From the NCBI GenBank assembly GCA_031310005.1, contig CM062385.1:620001-684000 (forward strand): a stretch of 64,000 nt of DNA, in the 5' to 3' direction. Below the pieces are notes generated by a model that saw only the letters and a program-made list of their open reading frames with translations, was not told the DNA's origin and did no database searches. The number at the start of each line of letters is the position of its first letter. Within the stretch, counting starts at the first letter, position 1. Both the position numbers and the translations under genes were made by a program. Shown in pieces: positions 33,831 through 46,322 of the stretch. This DNA is from Dactylellina haptotyla. Lineage: Eukaryota > Ascomycota > Orbiliomycetes > Orbiliales > Orbiliaceae.

Positions 33831-36800
33831 ATGTATTATGACTTTTCGATGATATTTTTTCCTGGACGCGACGGAAATGATCGCCTGTACGAGTTTTTCA
33901 ACCTGCAGCTTCTCGCACTCCCAAGCGTCTCAGCAAAACCCAATACCATTGAAGAAGTTACATATATGTTCCTCTTTGATTGATACCCGACACTTGAGTG
34001 TCCAGCGGCTGGTTTACGAGACAGTCTCCAATACAAACCAATTTTACCATCAAGCCGATTCACAAGCCTTTAATTCTTCTCTGACTGCTGGCCGTCTTTT
34101 CAGCCTTTGGTTTTTTATTTCCTATTACCTTTCATATTTTTTTCCTTTGGTTGCTTTAAAATTGATACCTATGCGAAGCGGTATACAACGGTAGATTTCC
34201 TTTTACTTCATTTTCTCTATAACTCCCTTTTACTCTCCAAACTCTTTGTAATGCGCAACACCCTCAGATTAGTGTAACGGCCGTATGAAGATTTTTCATC
34301 TTTTCTCTATTACCTGTATTGATTTTCCTTTTTTATCTGTTTTACAAATGACGGAAGTAGACGGGAACGCTTCGGGATAGTAGCACGAATTCATACCAAA
34401 AAAATTACATATTTTTCTTCTATCACACTCTGCTTTGTTTACCCCCCCTTCCACCATATTTTTCTTACTCTATCTTACCATATCCCTCATCACATTGATA
34501 CGGAGTTTATAGGGCTTCATTGAAATGAAATTTGTGTTTTTCTTTTCATTTTGTTTTTTTATTTCGTTTTTAAGACTCATAAGCATGTTGCGGTTACAGT
34601 GCAAAGTGGTGTGTTACAAAGGGAATCCTTTTTTTGCTTTCTTACTACGAAGAAACCTCTCCTTCCTGTGATTACCAAAAAAAAATGATTCCCCATGTGT
34701 TATCCGAAATGAATAAAGATCATCATCACGGTTACAGTTTATTTTTTCCGAATTCTTACTTGACGTCCACGTTCCTCGTGTCCTGACACATGTCAATGCA
34801 TAAACTCACCTTCGGGGGGGATTGTATGAAATTGGCAAGTTCCGTTTAATGAGTGCTGTTTCGCAATTTCGATGGGAGGATTTCACGTATATTGGAAAAG
34901 GTGACAGAACGCAGCAGCGGGCATTCTTGGTAGCCTTAATCTTTACCCAGATTGCACAACGGTCGCTTGTGAATTTTTGTGAAGGGGGGAGGATTTAAGA
35001 GGTGGACCTAGCTTTTTCTCAGAAAGTTTACTGGGTTGAAGCTTGTTCGATGGGGTCGAGGGTGGTGGTGGTTAGTTGGTTGGACTCCACTGGAGATTCT
35101 CCGTTGATCCGGCTGTCTCGGCATGTCTGATGCCCTTTCTATTGAATTGATATTTAGGCATTTTTATTATTATCACTCGTGAGAAAGGACGACTTTAGAG
35201 TTTATTTCCTGTTATTTTCTTGGTGAGGGTTTATTTGGATTTCGTGTCGTGATGGGCCAGGTATATCTGATGCATGAAGCCGGCCGATATGGCCAATGGG
35301 GTGCCGTCGCCCGCGAGTCAACTCCGAGAAATGTGTTGGTTGGGTGTAATGAAGCACCCATCTTCCATGCAGGATTGCTGCATCGGGCGTCTTCCTCATC
35401 ATTGCATAACCAAACGAGATTAATATTGGGTCTTCAACAGGACTTCTATTTAGGCGGTTAAACCTAACTGATCTCATTCGGCATGAAGGAAAAATCGGGT
35501 GAACGCTCGGATCACAAATCATCAAATTCATTCTTCCAATTCGAACGTATTTTCGACGAGCTGGCCTGGTCGAGAACCGGACGAGCTGCAGCACGCTTTC
35601 GCCCATGCAGGTTTAACCTCCCAAATGCCATGTGCACGCTAAAAACGTGATCTGGATACGAGAAAAACGTGACGAATCTTGCAGCTTTGTTCATGCAGCT
35701 GTAACATCTCGTTCAGTCGAGCCCATGCCGGGGCGGGCGAGATGATTGGGCACAACCCAAGCTTGAGCGGGGCTAAAACAAAAAGATTAAGTGGGAAAAA
35801 GAAGATGAGCAGCAAATAAAAAAACGTGCTCTTTTGCCACGAGATTCCTGTAATATGTTGGTTCTTTGTTTTTTCCCGCCCACACGCACGCTGCAACTGG
35901 TTGGTCGGGACTCGTACTCGTTGTTGCTGGTTAAGATTATGCATGGTCCTCGTGTCGGAAATGGGCCGCCATTTGCCCTAATACCATAAACAAGAGGCAA
36001 TTGCCATGCTAAGGCCGGTCTTGGTTTAGCTGGGCCTCACTGAAACGCCTGCTGTTCAAGCTTTCGCCTGGGTTGGGTGGGGACCTGGAGGTCACGTTAT
36101 TACGAAGGGGTTATATTGCTATAGGCCTTGCTATAGCTTTGGTTTTGGCATTCCTTTGATAGCTAATTTCCAGTTGATTTGAGCTGACAAGGTAGGTCCC
36201 CTTCGTTTTCTGCGAACACCTGGAGTTCGCTTATGTGACCTTTTATGTTACAAAATTTAGGGCAGATTTAGCAGTGCTGCCGAGCTCGTTATTTTCTCGC
36301 TGTTTTTTTTTTTTGCTTTGTGATATGATCATCTGCCGTACGATTTCCGTTCAACTCGCGACAGGTTCCGATGGGTTATCTCTTCTCGAGTTAGTTTTTC
36401 ACCCGAGATATGAGCTTGCCATTCCATCTTGAATTTGTTCGTCTCGAGATGCTCACTTTTTTTCCGTGTCTTTCGCTTTCCGCCATGTCTCTGAACTAGA
36501 CCTCTGTTCGGATAGCGGTATTTCCGGGCCGGGCGTGCCTCCCAGGCTAGCTTAAGCGACGCCTGTATCAACCTGAACACTCGAATGAAAACTTATCGAA
36601 TGCAGTCGGATTTTTGCGCAGTTACAAGTGTTCTTCGTTCTCGAACTCTTGATAAGATCCGCGAACCGAACCGCTATGACTCTTTTTCACCACATTCTCA
36701 GCTACATTCCATCTATCTATCGCAGGGCGATCTGATCGCGCCGCCCTGCCGGGAGATAAACTTCTGGTGAAAGACATGTAGACTAGTTGCCATCCAGACC

Positions 36801-38258
36801 GCATTACTCGAGCGAGCGCTTGCAGGTCGATCATTATTCCCAAACGGAATGGCCAGCACGGGGGTGAAAGAAAAATCTAGGCTTTGTGTCACCATTTCAC
36901 GATAGGTCATGTCTCTTACGATCCGAACGTTTAACACTTCCGCGGGGTGGCATTTATTTTAATCTTAAAGTTTTTGCGTCTACTGTATATGGAAATTGAT
37001 TGGCAAGAGAAATAAGGCAAAAATTATATACCTCTCGTTAATGGTGTCGCTTTTACATAAAGTAATTTGGCAGAATAGTTAGGCAGGAAACCTCTAAGAG
37101 ACGAGGGATCATGGGTGCACGGCTGTTAAACACACACCCCAAGATTTCCAGCTCGATTTCATGTAGACGCACGGACAAAGGCGAAGTACATACATGTCAT
37201 GTACGTCCATGCAGGCAGGATATGGGAATGCGAGGTTTAGGAAGGGAACGGGAGCCGCGTCGAAATCTCAAGCTCCAACGGAGAAAAAACGGAAATCCCA
37301 TGGCTGGTCGTGCTGCACGACGAGTTTTGGAGGGAAAGGGTTTCATAGCTCTCCTTGCTAAGATTACAAACCATTGAGCTGCTTTTTTAACTTTTCCCTT
37401 TTTCTGAGCGGTCTTTTTTCTCGTTAAAACCCATGATCCCGGACAGCTATTGTTGGAGCTTTTTCTTTTTTTGTCTCTTGTTTTTGGAATCAACTTGGTT
37501 CGAGAGCTTTCAAAGTTATAAGACCAGCTTGCTATATTCCGAAGTATTATGCCGAAGAAAAAACAAAACTTCCAACAAAACAGTGTTTTACCAACCATCA
37601 GAACTTGCTACGTTCAAACTGCTCTTTTTCGAACAGAACCAGGTGCATAATAGACGAGTACGACTTCGTGCATAACCGAGGTCGTAGACCGGGGGGTTGG
37701 AAGTGCACGAAATGCCTGGATCTGCGAGCTCTGTTAAGAACCCACTGTCACGCGTGATGCGTGGCGGGTGGATATTTACCTCAAATCGAGGAAAGCGTCT
37801 CCCAGATATTTGACATAAAAAAAAAAAAAAAACTACTATCACCTTTTTCTTTTGCCAATATATTAATGCCTCGTGGGAACACGTAAGGCTTGTCGTGACG
37901 GGTAAAATTGCAAGAAAGGATAAACCTAGTCTGCCATCTTTGAAATCGCGCATCACGCTTTTCTTGGTGATATACCACCTGCTAGGGGTGGCTGGTCGAT
38001 ACAAGGCGGACACACCCTTTTGGTGCTTTCGCCATTACCTCGAAGCGAGGTGGAGGCTTGCATGGTCCATATATATGCTTAATTCTCCCATGAACGAGTA
38101 CGGATACAATTCCGAAGCCCTCTAAAATATTATCCTCCTTGGCTTGTCACAGAACCTCGTAAAGGGTAAGAGTCACTATCACAGCTCGACGCTCTGGCGA
38201 CGGACGTCTCACCAAGGAGAACACACAGAGAGAGGCAGGAAAAAAGTATGGATGCTCT
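33831..38258. other. 4.4-kb convergent gene-free region
   Basis: Lies between the 3' ends of flbA and ORC4. It has many T-rich tracts and short frames on both strands, none with a motif. Candidates of 133-141 codons on the minus strand near 37.2-38.0 kb run through poly-A/T and are not credible. This is longer than needed for two 3' ends, so a fast-evolving or non-coding gene cannot be excluded. Confidence 0.45.
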
Positions 38259-41158
38259 TTAAATTGTACACCAACCCTGCAGAACACTACTCATCCCCCA
38301 CGACCTCCCCTGCCTCTTAATCTCGAGCAACCCCACATCCACCCTAAACATCCTACTCTCTCTCCTACCAACCCCGGAGCTACCAGATCCTACGAGCAGC
38401 GATGCCGTAACCCCGATACCACCGCCGTACGCTGCCGCTCCAACCACCGGCACAATGAGCTCCCATTCCGCTAGCCTCTCCCATGCGGCCAGCGCGACGT
38501 CCTTACCCCAAAGCTTCATGCCCCAGGTCGTCTGCGAATAAATCTTCACCCTGCTGACTAGGGTTTTATATTCGTCGTATGCCATGGTGAAGTTGCACGT
38601 ATCCGTTTCAAGGATTGGATCGAGCCGTGCGGCGGATATCAACATGGCAAGGGAGAGCTCCGGTAGATCTGGACGAGACGAAGGGTTTTGAAAACTTGCA
38701 TTAGCGAGGACCTCATGGTTTGGTGCCGAGCTTTTTTAGCATTGTGGCTGTGCGGGGCGAGGGTTTATAATTCTCCTCGTATTCAACCGCTGGTCGGAAA
38801 ATATAAAAAAAAATTCCTCCAAAGATGCCAAAAATAATTCTAAAATAAATGATAAAATAACTCACCTTCGAGTAAGTATAGTTTGTTATCTGGAGCTACC
38901 AGGGAGTTCTTTAACAGGGCCGCGCCGTTTCCGAGAAAAGGCGCCTCAACCGTGATGTTACATATTGATAAGATAAAGTGGTTGTAGAGAACCTGAATGT
39001 TTTTGCTGGTGCTGTAGACGGTTTCGACGATACGACGGAACGTTTTGTCGTTGATGAACGCATCCTAGGAGTTCGGAAGCGAGCTGTCAGCTGGATACAA
39101 CGTCGACAGGGAAGAAGGGTCAGATGTGGTTTTGAACTTACATCCAAACTGGCATTCCACTGGGTGTAATACGCCAATTGGTCTTTATCGAAATCCAGCA
39201 GGGCTTCGATGTCCACCGACAAGCCGGATTTGGCGATTTCCCACCAGCCTTCTAAGCGGGAGCCTAGATTACCACCGGTCCTAAACCCTAGCGTTCGATG
39301 GCTGAATCTGCTCTTGACTCTTTTTTCTAAATCCTCGACGATATTGATTTTGGATGTCATGCCTACTACTGCAATTGGGGCCTTCCGCGCCTGTGCAATA
39401 TCAAAGAGGTTATACAACAGTGTCTGACGAGGATGAGCTGCGAACTGCTCGAATTCTGAGAGCAGGAATAGAACGGAAATGCTAGTTGTTTCCGCCATCG
39501 CTTCTTGCGAAGCGTTGGGATCGTGCTCTGATGGATGAGAAAGCAGAGCTAAGATCGTAGTGAGCGTATCTGCAAAGTTTATGGGCTGTGCTTAATTAGC
39601 TAGCTGCTAGTCGTGACGTTGGAATCTGTACCACTGAGCATACCTTTGACTCGTCGAGATCCATACTGCTACCAAGCTGTCTCCATATCTCTCTGACTGC
39701 TGTTCTTTCGTCTGTTTGAAGACATCCACTCAGTCTGACCACAATGAAATCCTTCTCGTGATGTTTCTTGAGTTCGTTGATCGCTTTCTCCACGACTAGA
39801 GATTTCCCACTACCTCGTGGACCAATCAACAAGATAGAATTACCCTCGCCAGCTACAACCGTCTGCTCTAACAATTGAAGAACATTGTTGAATTCATCCT
39901 TGAGCCCGATTAATTTGTCGGGCAAACCTCTTCCTGTGATCTTCCTCATAACCGCCTGCTTCAAGTACCCAACTGCCTCTTCTGTAACCGTACCCGTAAA
40001 CGTTGTGAGCACCTTCGTCTGTTTCTTCACCTGTAGCAGCTCCGCAATTTCATCGTCCTCCTCCAGAGCAACCTCAGCATCAGCATCCTTCTCATCCTCA
40101 GCTTCATTCCCTTTACTAGAGCTCGAGACCTCTCCGTCCTGTGCTGCCACTGCCGCCCTTCTTAAACTCGCAGTGAACCTCGACGGCGCCTTCTTAATAC
40201 TTTTAACTTTCTCTTGAAACGGATCCTCCTCCTCCTCCTCCTCCTCGTCCGACGCCGGGAAATCATATATAGAACTATCATCATCATTCTTCACCGGTGT
40301 CTTCTCAACTCGCTTCTTCCTCCCCGCGCTCTTCGGCGCCGCTAGTTTTGTCGGCGACCCCCTCCGCGTGGGACTGGCGTCACTATCCGCCATAATCACA
40401 TCCCCTTCCAAATCCGTATCATCAACCTTCTTCGGCTTCCTCCCTCGCCGCTTCGACGGTGTATCTTGTACAGCTTCATCTTGCGCTACACCATTAACCA
40501 CAATGGTAGGCTTCATCGCAGGCGACGCAGTAGCCCCAGGGCCCTTCTTCTTCGCGGACCCGTGCCGCCCCCGTCGGAATTTATCCACCACGCCGCCGGA
40601 TACACCCTCCTCGGTCACGACTACAGTCACGGTATGGAGGTCCTTCCTCGCCGACTTCACGGGAGATATCTCCCTGAACGAGGCAACGGTACTAGGCGTA
40701 TCATCGCGGTCCGCGTGCTTCCCTTTCCCAGCGTAGAGATTCGTGATCTTCTGCGGCGTGGCGGAGAGTTTGAACTGCGGCGGGGCGGCATTGTCTTCCC
40801 CGGGCTTAGCGAGGGCGACACGTCGCCGCACGGGCTGGCGGGCAGGAGTGGGCTTCGGTGTTTCCTCCTCTGCGGCCTTCTCTTTCGCGGGTAGTTGCTT
40901 CTTCTTCGCGCTTGGGCGGCCGACGCTGGAGGGGGCACGTTGGGTTTCTGGGGATAGCTTGCGCCGCTTGGCTACTGGCGATTCATCTTGTGCTCCGCCG
41001 TTGACTTCGGTGTCTTCGTCATTATCGGTATCTTGAGCGCCTTTCGGGGCGCGTGTATTGCTCGACCGGGGTGTTCGGGTAGTTGGAGGCGAGACGGAGC
41101 TCGATTCGAGAGCTTTGACGGAGGGTTTTGCCGGTCGGTTTGACTGACGCGTGCTCAT
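38259..41158 (-). CDS. ORC4: Origin recognition complex subunit 4, with long basic/acidic N-terminal extension
   Basis: AAA+ subunit of the six-protein complex that marks replication origins and loads MCM helicase. Minus-strand exons are 41158-39644, 39585-39142, 39064-38866 and 38668-38259, giving 855 residues. The Walker A motif GPRGSGKS lies near residue 445 and the domain continues with [20 protein letters not shown]. After intron 1 come [17 protein letters not shown], a Walker-B-region segment [13 protein letters not shown], and [20 protein letters not shown], a family signature. The C-terminal winged-helix part includes [16 protein letters not shown]. Unusually, about 370 residues precede the AAA+ core. 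They are disordered, with a nuclear-import-like [10 protein letters not shown] (61-70) and AT-hook-like patches GRPSAKKK (80-87), [11 protein letters not shown] (about 195) and KRRGRKPKK (about 235), then an acidic EEEEEE run. Confidence 0.93.
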
Positions 41159-41808
41159 TTGGGATACGCGCTAGCTCCGCGAGGGAGACGTCAATTGATA
41201 TCCGGGAGGGAGAACTGGGTGCACTAGAAGTATGTTTCTTGAAGTTGGAGTCGAGAGGAAGGTGAAGTGAGGTTGAGGTTTGGTTATAGGTGCCAAGCTG
41301 GGCGGTTGTACAACGCGGTGGTGCAGTGACCGGGGTTAGCTATTGATTTAACGCTGCTCGGTTCAACGACATTTCGGATCTCTCTTAACTTCAGAGGTAT
41401 TGGATATAGTAAAATATGTTATCTACAGTCTTATCTATTGTATAAATGTACTACTATATACAGAGAATATCTTGGAGGGTGAATGCAGAGGAGAGATACA
41501 ACCCGGAAATATATAATCAAGCAAAAAGGCTGCGACATCAGTGTGCTCCATCACGCCCTAATATGGAAAGAAAGAAAGCGCCTGGGGATAATACATATAA
41601 GAAAAATACAAGAAAGCCGTGTTCCATGTCAATTAAATGCCGCCTCGTATCTATATGCATGTTGTGTTTTGCTTGTTGAAGGAATTTGGCGGCTTCTAGG
41701 AGTTCTAACTTTTCCTTCTTCTTTCTTTCCGTCTAGTGCTCCCTGGTATGCATGCTTGCGCAGGAAAGGAGAATAAAACATGTATGTAATAGACAAACAT
41801 ATCCGTAT
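41159..41808. other. Intergenic, ORC4 promoter and Lon 3' region
   Basis: 650 bases between the ORC4 start and the Lon stop (both minus strand). The left third should be the ORC4 promoter; the rest, AT-rich, the Lon 3' end. No gene seen. Confidence 0.5.
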
Positions 41809-44800
41809 TTATACAAACCGAGAGCCAATTATCTTGCTGTCATTAACTTCGCTCTCGTCCATGTCAACCTCGAGAGATTCTCGTTCTTCGCCAGAACCCT
41901 TGGATTTCTTCTTCAGCTGCTCTTTCCAGAGTCCGTTGGCCCTGGTGGGATCGATGCCTGGGAAGACTATATCGAATACATCAGCGTACCAGCTGACAGG
42001 TCGGCCTTCGATGCCTTCTTTAATATTCTATACAATATTGATGTTAGTGACTTGCTTTGAAATTTCGTTACATGGGGGATATCGTACTTCAGGTAGCTCC
42101 AACCAATCCGACATATTGTCAGCCGGGAATATCACAGTCGAGGCACCGCTCCTTTTTGCAGCCACTGTCTTCTCTCTCAAACCCCCAATCCTCAACACCT
42201 TACCGGTAACGGTTAACTCGCCGGTCATGGCTACAGTAGGACTGACTGGCACATCGAGTGCCAAACCCAACAAACTTGTCGCCATGGTGACACCAGCTGA
42301 TGGACCGTCTTTTGGTACAGCTCCTTCAGGGCAATGCAAATGCACCCTCGCCTTCTCCAAGAACTTGTTCTCCGGGAACTTCTTAACCATGAACGATTTG
42401 GCAAAGGAATAGGCGATCGCAGTGGATTCTTTCATGACATTCTGAAGATTACCCGTGCGCTCGAGACCCGGGCGGGACTCGGAATCCAGAGCTGATTCGA
42501 GGATGCTTTCGACATAGAGTGCTGAGCCACCTAGTTGTGTCCACGCGAGACCCATGGTTACACCTGGTGGAGTGGTCTCGTAGAGTCTGTCGCTCGTATA
42601 AACCGGGGGGCCAACGTAGTCCTTCAAATTCTCCTTGTTGATGGAGACATGGACCGAGTCGGGTACTTCAAGTGCTGCTCGCGGAACCTCTGCTGTGGTT
42701 GGTTTAGCATCGGATTTAGGATCGGCTATTTCTTCTGCCTTCTCCGCAGTTTCCTTCTGTGCTTCCTTGCCTTCCTCGGTCAAAGCCTTCTCTTCGGATA
42801 GCTCCTCTTCCTCGCCGATGTTTTGGACTATCTTGAGAGCTGCTTTACGGTATACTTTCTCAATCTATCGTCAAATATTAGCGTAAAGGACAGTAGAATT
42901 TACATGCTAAATCGAACTTACGTGTTTCTTGAGATTTCTAACACCGCTCTCTCGACAGTAGCTCTTGATGAGCTCCTCAATAGCCTCCTTGGTCAAGTCG
43001 ACATCGACCTTCTCCAAACCGCTGAGTGTCTTGGCCTGTGGGGCTAAGTATCTCTCCGCGATGGCCATCTTCTCATCCGCAACATAACCACTCAACTCAA
43101 TCATTTCCATACGATCGAGCAGCGGGCGAGGGATAGTATCGGACATGTTGGCCGTGCAAACGAACAGCACCTTGCTCAAGTCCACAGGGACATCCATATA
43201 GTGATCCAAGAAGGCGTTATTCTGCTCCGGATCCAGCAACTCAAGCAACGCAGACGCAGGATCACCCTGGTGACCTCGTCCAATCTTGTCAACCTCATCA
43301 ATCAAGATCAAAGGATTCTCGGTCTGGCATTTCTTGAGCGCCTGGATTATTCGTCCCGGTAGCGCGCCGACGTACGTCCGTCTGTGACCTTTGATTTCAG
43401 CTACATCGGTAAGCCCACCAACGCTGAAACGGTAGAACTCGCGCTGCACCGCTCGCGCGATGGACTTGCCAATCGATGTTTTACCCACACCTGGTGGCCC
43501 AACGAAACACAGAATCTTTCCTTCAACGCCGCCTCTGAGCTTTCCAACGGCAATGAACTCCAGTATTCTGTCTTTAACATCCTTTAGGCCATGGTGGTCT
43601 TCGTCCAACACTTTCATCGCGTTTTTGATAGAATAGTTCTCCGCGGATCTCTGCCCCCAGGGTATCTGGGTGAGCCAGTCTAGGTAGTTTCTGGTCACGT
43701 TGAATTCCGAGGCCACGGCCTCGAGATGTGTGAGTTTGTTAAGCTCCTCATCGAAGACCTTCTTCACCGCCTCGGGCATCGCCAGCTTGTTTCCCTTCTC
43801 TTTGAACTTCTCGATGAGCTTATCCTTGCCGTCGCTTTCGATGCCGAGTTCGCGGCGGATACCCTTCATTTGTTCCATGAGCCAGTATTCCCGCTGGCGC
43901 TTCTGGATTTTTTGTTCGACATCCTTCGCGATCTTGCTTTGAAGTTCGGCGTTCATGAGTTCCTTTTTGAGGACCACCAAGGCCTTATGGAGACGGCTTT
44001 CGACGTCCAGTGTTTCAAGAACCTCTTGGAGTTCCTTGACCTCAGCGGAGGCGACTGCGGCAGCGAAGTCTGCAAGTTTTGCGGGTTCTTCTATGACGTT
44101 ACCGGCAGATTGAGACATCTGGAAGGTGGAGATCTGGTCACGGAAGAGAGGGTTCATGTTTGCGATATCTTTAAAGACACTGACGATTTCTGAGGTGACG
44201 GCTTTGATGACTGGACTCTTTCGGTCGTGGGGTAGTTCGGTGAGATTTTCGACATCAACAAGGGAGACATTGTATTTTTGTAAAAACGCCGTTGCAAAGG
44301 TCGGTGTCGATGCTACCGAGGCTTGCTTGGGCGGTTCGATATCGGTTGATGTTTCTTCGAACGAAGCTACAACGTCACCCTTCGGTTCTGGGGCATTTCC
44401 GTCGGCGTCCTTTGGAGGGGTAACGATTTGCGCTGCTGTAGAGTCCTCTTCTAGGCCGCTGGTTGATGTGGTTTTAGACTCCACCTCCGTGATAGTGGCT
44501 GCAGCGGGTGCTTTCTCTTTTGGTGGTAGTAATCTCGATAGCTTTATTCTTCGGTGAGGATAAAGAACCGCTGTTAGACTGTGCTCCTCGCCGGAAACCG
44601 GGAACACGCTAGTGATCTGTGCAAAAACACCGACGTCGTGGACTTCGTCCGCAGAAGATATCGTATCGGCATCCATATTTTCATCTTTGAACAGAAAGAC
44701 ACCAACGTATGGCTGGCCGCGTTTGAGCATTTCCTGGATTGCCGCTGTAACCGACGGGTCTCTTATTGTAACCGCCTTGTAGAATCCTGGGAACAAGGGC

Positions 44801-45375
44801 CTTTTCGCGATAGGTATAGCCATGACCTGTGGGTATATCTCGGGAACCTGCGGCTTCGATAGTAAGTGCGGTTTCTTAGTGGAATTATTATTATTTGAGC
44901 TGGAGCTGCCATCGCTCGGGTTCGAAGGTGGCGGGGAGCCGGACGAAGAGGCGCCACTGCTTCCTGCGGTTCCCTTGGGGTCGCTAGATGATGCCTTTTT
45001 AGAACCCGAGCCTGACTTCTTCTCTGCAAGCTCCTCCTCAACTTCTTCCTCAGGCGGCTCCTGCTTGTTCACGACGGGTTCGTCCGGTTTCGAGGCATCT
45101 TCTTTTAGCCGTATCGACGAAGATGTAAATGTTCGGGAATGTAACCGGAAAGGAGGGGCGTAGAACGACCAAGGTTGTATCGACGAAGCATCATTTGAAA
45201 AGACGGGGGTAGATGCATCCCGTCGCGATAGGTTTGTTCCAAGAGGCTGTCGACAAGCCGTGGAATACAAGCGGGAGCTTGATCGCGAGAGTCGCGTGCT
45301 TAGTGACGATGCGGATTGGCATGCACCAGAACGAGGCTGCCGTAGCGCCCAGCCGGCGGCTCGACCGTAGAGCAT
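41809..45375 (-). CDS. PIM1: Mitochondrial Lon protease
   Basis: ATP-dependent Ser-Lys protease of the mitochondrial matrix that removes misfolded proteins and helps maintain mtDNA. Minus-strand exons are 45375-42922, 42864-42088 and 42027-41809, giving 1,149 residues, close to yeast Pim1 (1,133). The first in-frame ATG starts [17 protein letters not shown], a basic Ser-rich matrix presequence. The LON N-terminal domain begins near [20 protein letters not shown] and carries an inserted acidic/Thr-rich loop. The AAA+ domain has Walker [10 protein letters not shown] and Walker [13 protein letters not shown]. The protease domain has the Ser in [11 protein letters not shown] and the Lys in [12 protein letters not shown] charged spacer ([17 protein letters not shown] onward) between AAA+ and protease parts is usual for fungal Lon. 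Two heat-shock-element-like sites lie upstream. Confidence 0.96.
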
Positions 45376-45614
45376 GGTATGCTGTGTGTCAACGGGGTTG
45401 CGGAGCGGTGATGGTGGTGGGGTCGGATCTTGAAGATTTGAGATTGATGTCGTGATAGCACCTGCGAATTCGGTAAGTGGGAGCGAACCAAACAACGAAC
45501 GGCCGCCGTTCAAGCTGTCAGAACGAGTCCGGACCAACTACCAAGGCGAAATCTGATGTCGCCGTAGTCTGGAGACCACCAAAAACGAAAAAAAGAAGAG
45601 GTATTTACAGTTGG

Positions 45615-45622
45615 TTCGGGAA
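45615..45622. promoter_or_regulatory. Two-unit heat-shock-element-like site
   Basis: TTCGGGAA, an inverted pair of GAA units with 2-base spacing, 240 bases upstream of the Lon start. Confidence 0.45.
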
Positions 45623-45767
45623 CGATGGAGAGGATATGACGCCGCAATGCCGCAGCTGTGCATATGCAGCCGAAGAAGCCAGTCAATTAATGTTCCGATC
45701 AAAATTCTATCGTCCGAGTTCGCCTGGCTCGCTTCGGCTGCTTATCCAACACCCCACCAGCCACATG

Positions 45768-45780
45768 GAACCTTCCCGAA
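45768..45780. promoter_or_regulatory. Three-unit heat shock element
   Basis: GAACCTTCCCGAA is a perfect nGAAnnTTCnnGAA array, the canonical minimal binding site for trimeric heat shock factor, 393 bases upstream of the Lon start. Yeast PIM1 is heat-inducible, so site and gene agree. Occupancy is not shown. Confidence 0.6.
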
Positions 45781-46322
45781 CGTGCCACCGGAGCGCTGTC
45801 TGGATGTACCGAGGGTATCATACCATACTATGGGCGCGGTTGGCGATTCTTCGTTATACGGTACTTCATTGAAGAAAAGACGATTGCGATAGGAGCATGT
45901 TAGGAATGCGAGTACAGGCGGGTTTAAACTTATGCTGCTTGACGTCACAAACCTACGTCGGAACCATGGTATCGTCTACCGCGACGCTACTAGCGCATTG
46001 GTTATATCGTAGAGACGGATTGGACCACAACACCCCATAATAAGTTTCTCGAACTCTGGGCAATTCCAGATAATGATGTATACAAACTGTGCAGGCCGAT
46101 ACAAAATTGCGGTTGTTGATGTTCCGTAGTCGAATTCTCTTGTGTGACAACCGGAACGGGAACTGCAACATTTTCAACACGACCCCAGTAACATGGGGTT
46201 AATGTTATGCACCACGATCATTAAGTTGCAAATATTTAGATATTTAAATCGTGACATATTATTAGCTATTATATTAAGGTCTAGACACTGCTAAGTATAG
46301 GGCTCCTACTACTCCAATCTCT

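Larger units (their letters stand above)
45376..46322. other. Upstream region of the Lon gene
   Basis: 947 bases between the Lon start and the 3' end of the next minus-strand gene. No gene is seen. It holds two heat-shock-element-like sites (45615-45622, 45768-45780), so it can be read as the Lon promoter. The first 160 bases happen to be open in the Lon frame but contain no in-frame ATG. Confidence 0.6.

Noticed and set aside
37588-38013. 141-codon minus-strand frame between flbA and ORC4
   Set aside because: Runs through a poly-A/T tract (FFFFF) and has no motif or conserved look.
45376-45537. 54-residue upstream extension of Lon
   Set aside because: The extension begins with TTG, not ATG; the first in-frame ATG is 45375 and gives a proper mitochondrial presequence.
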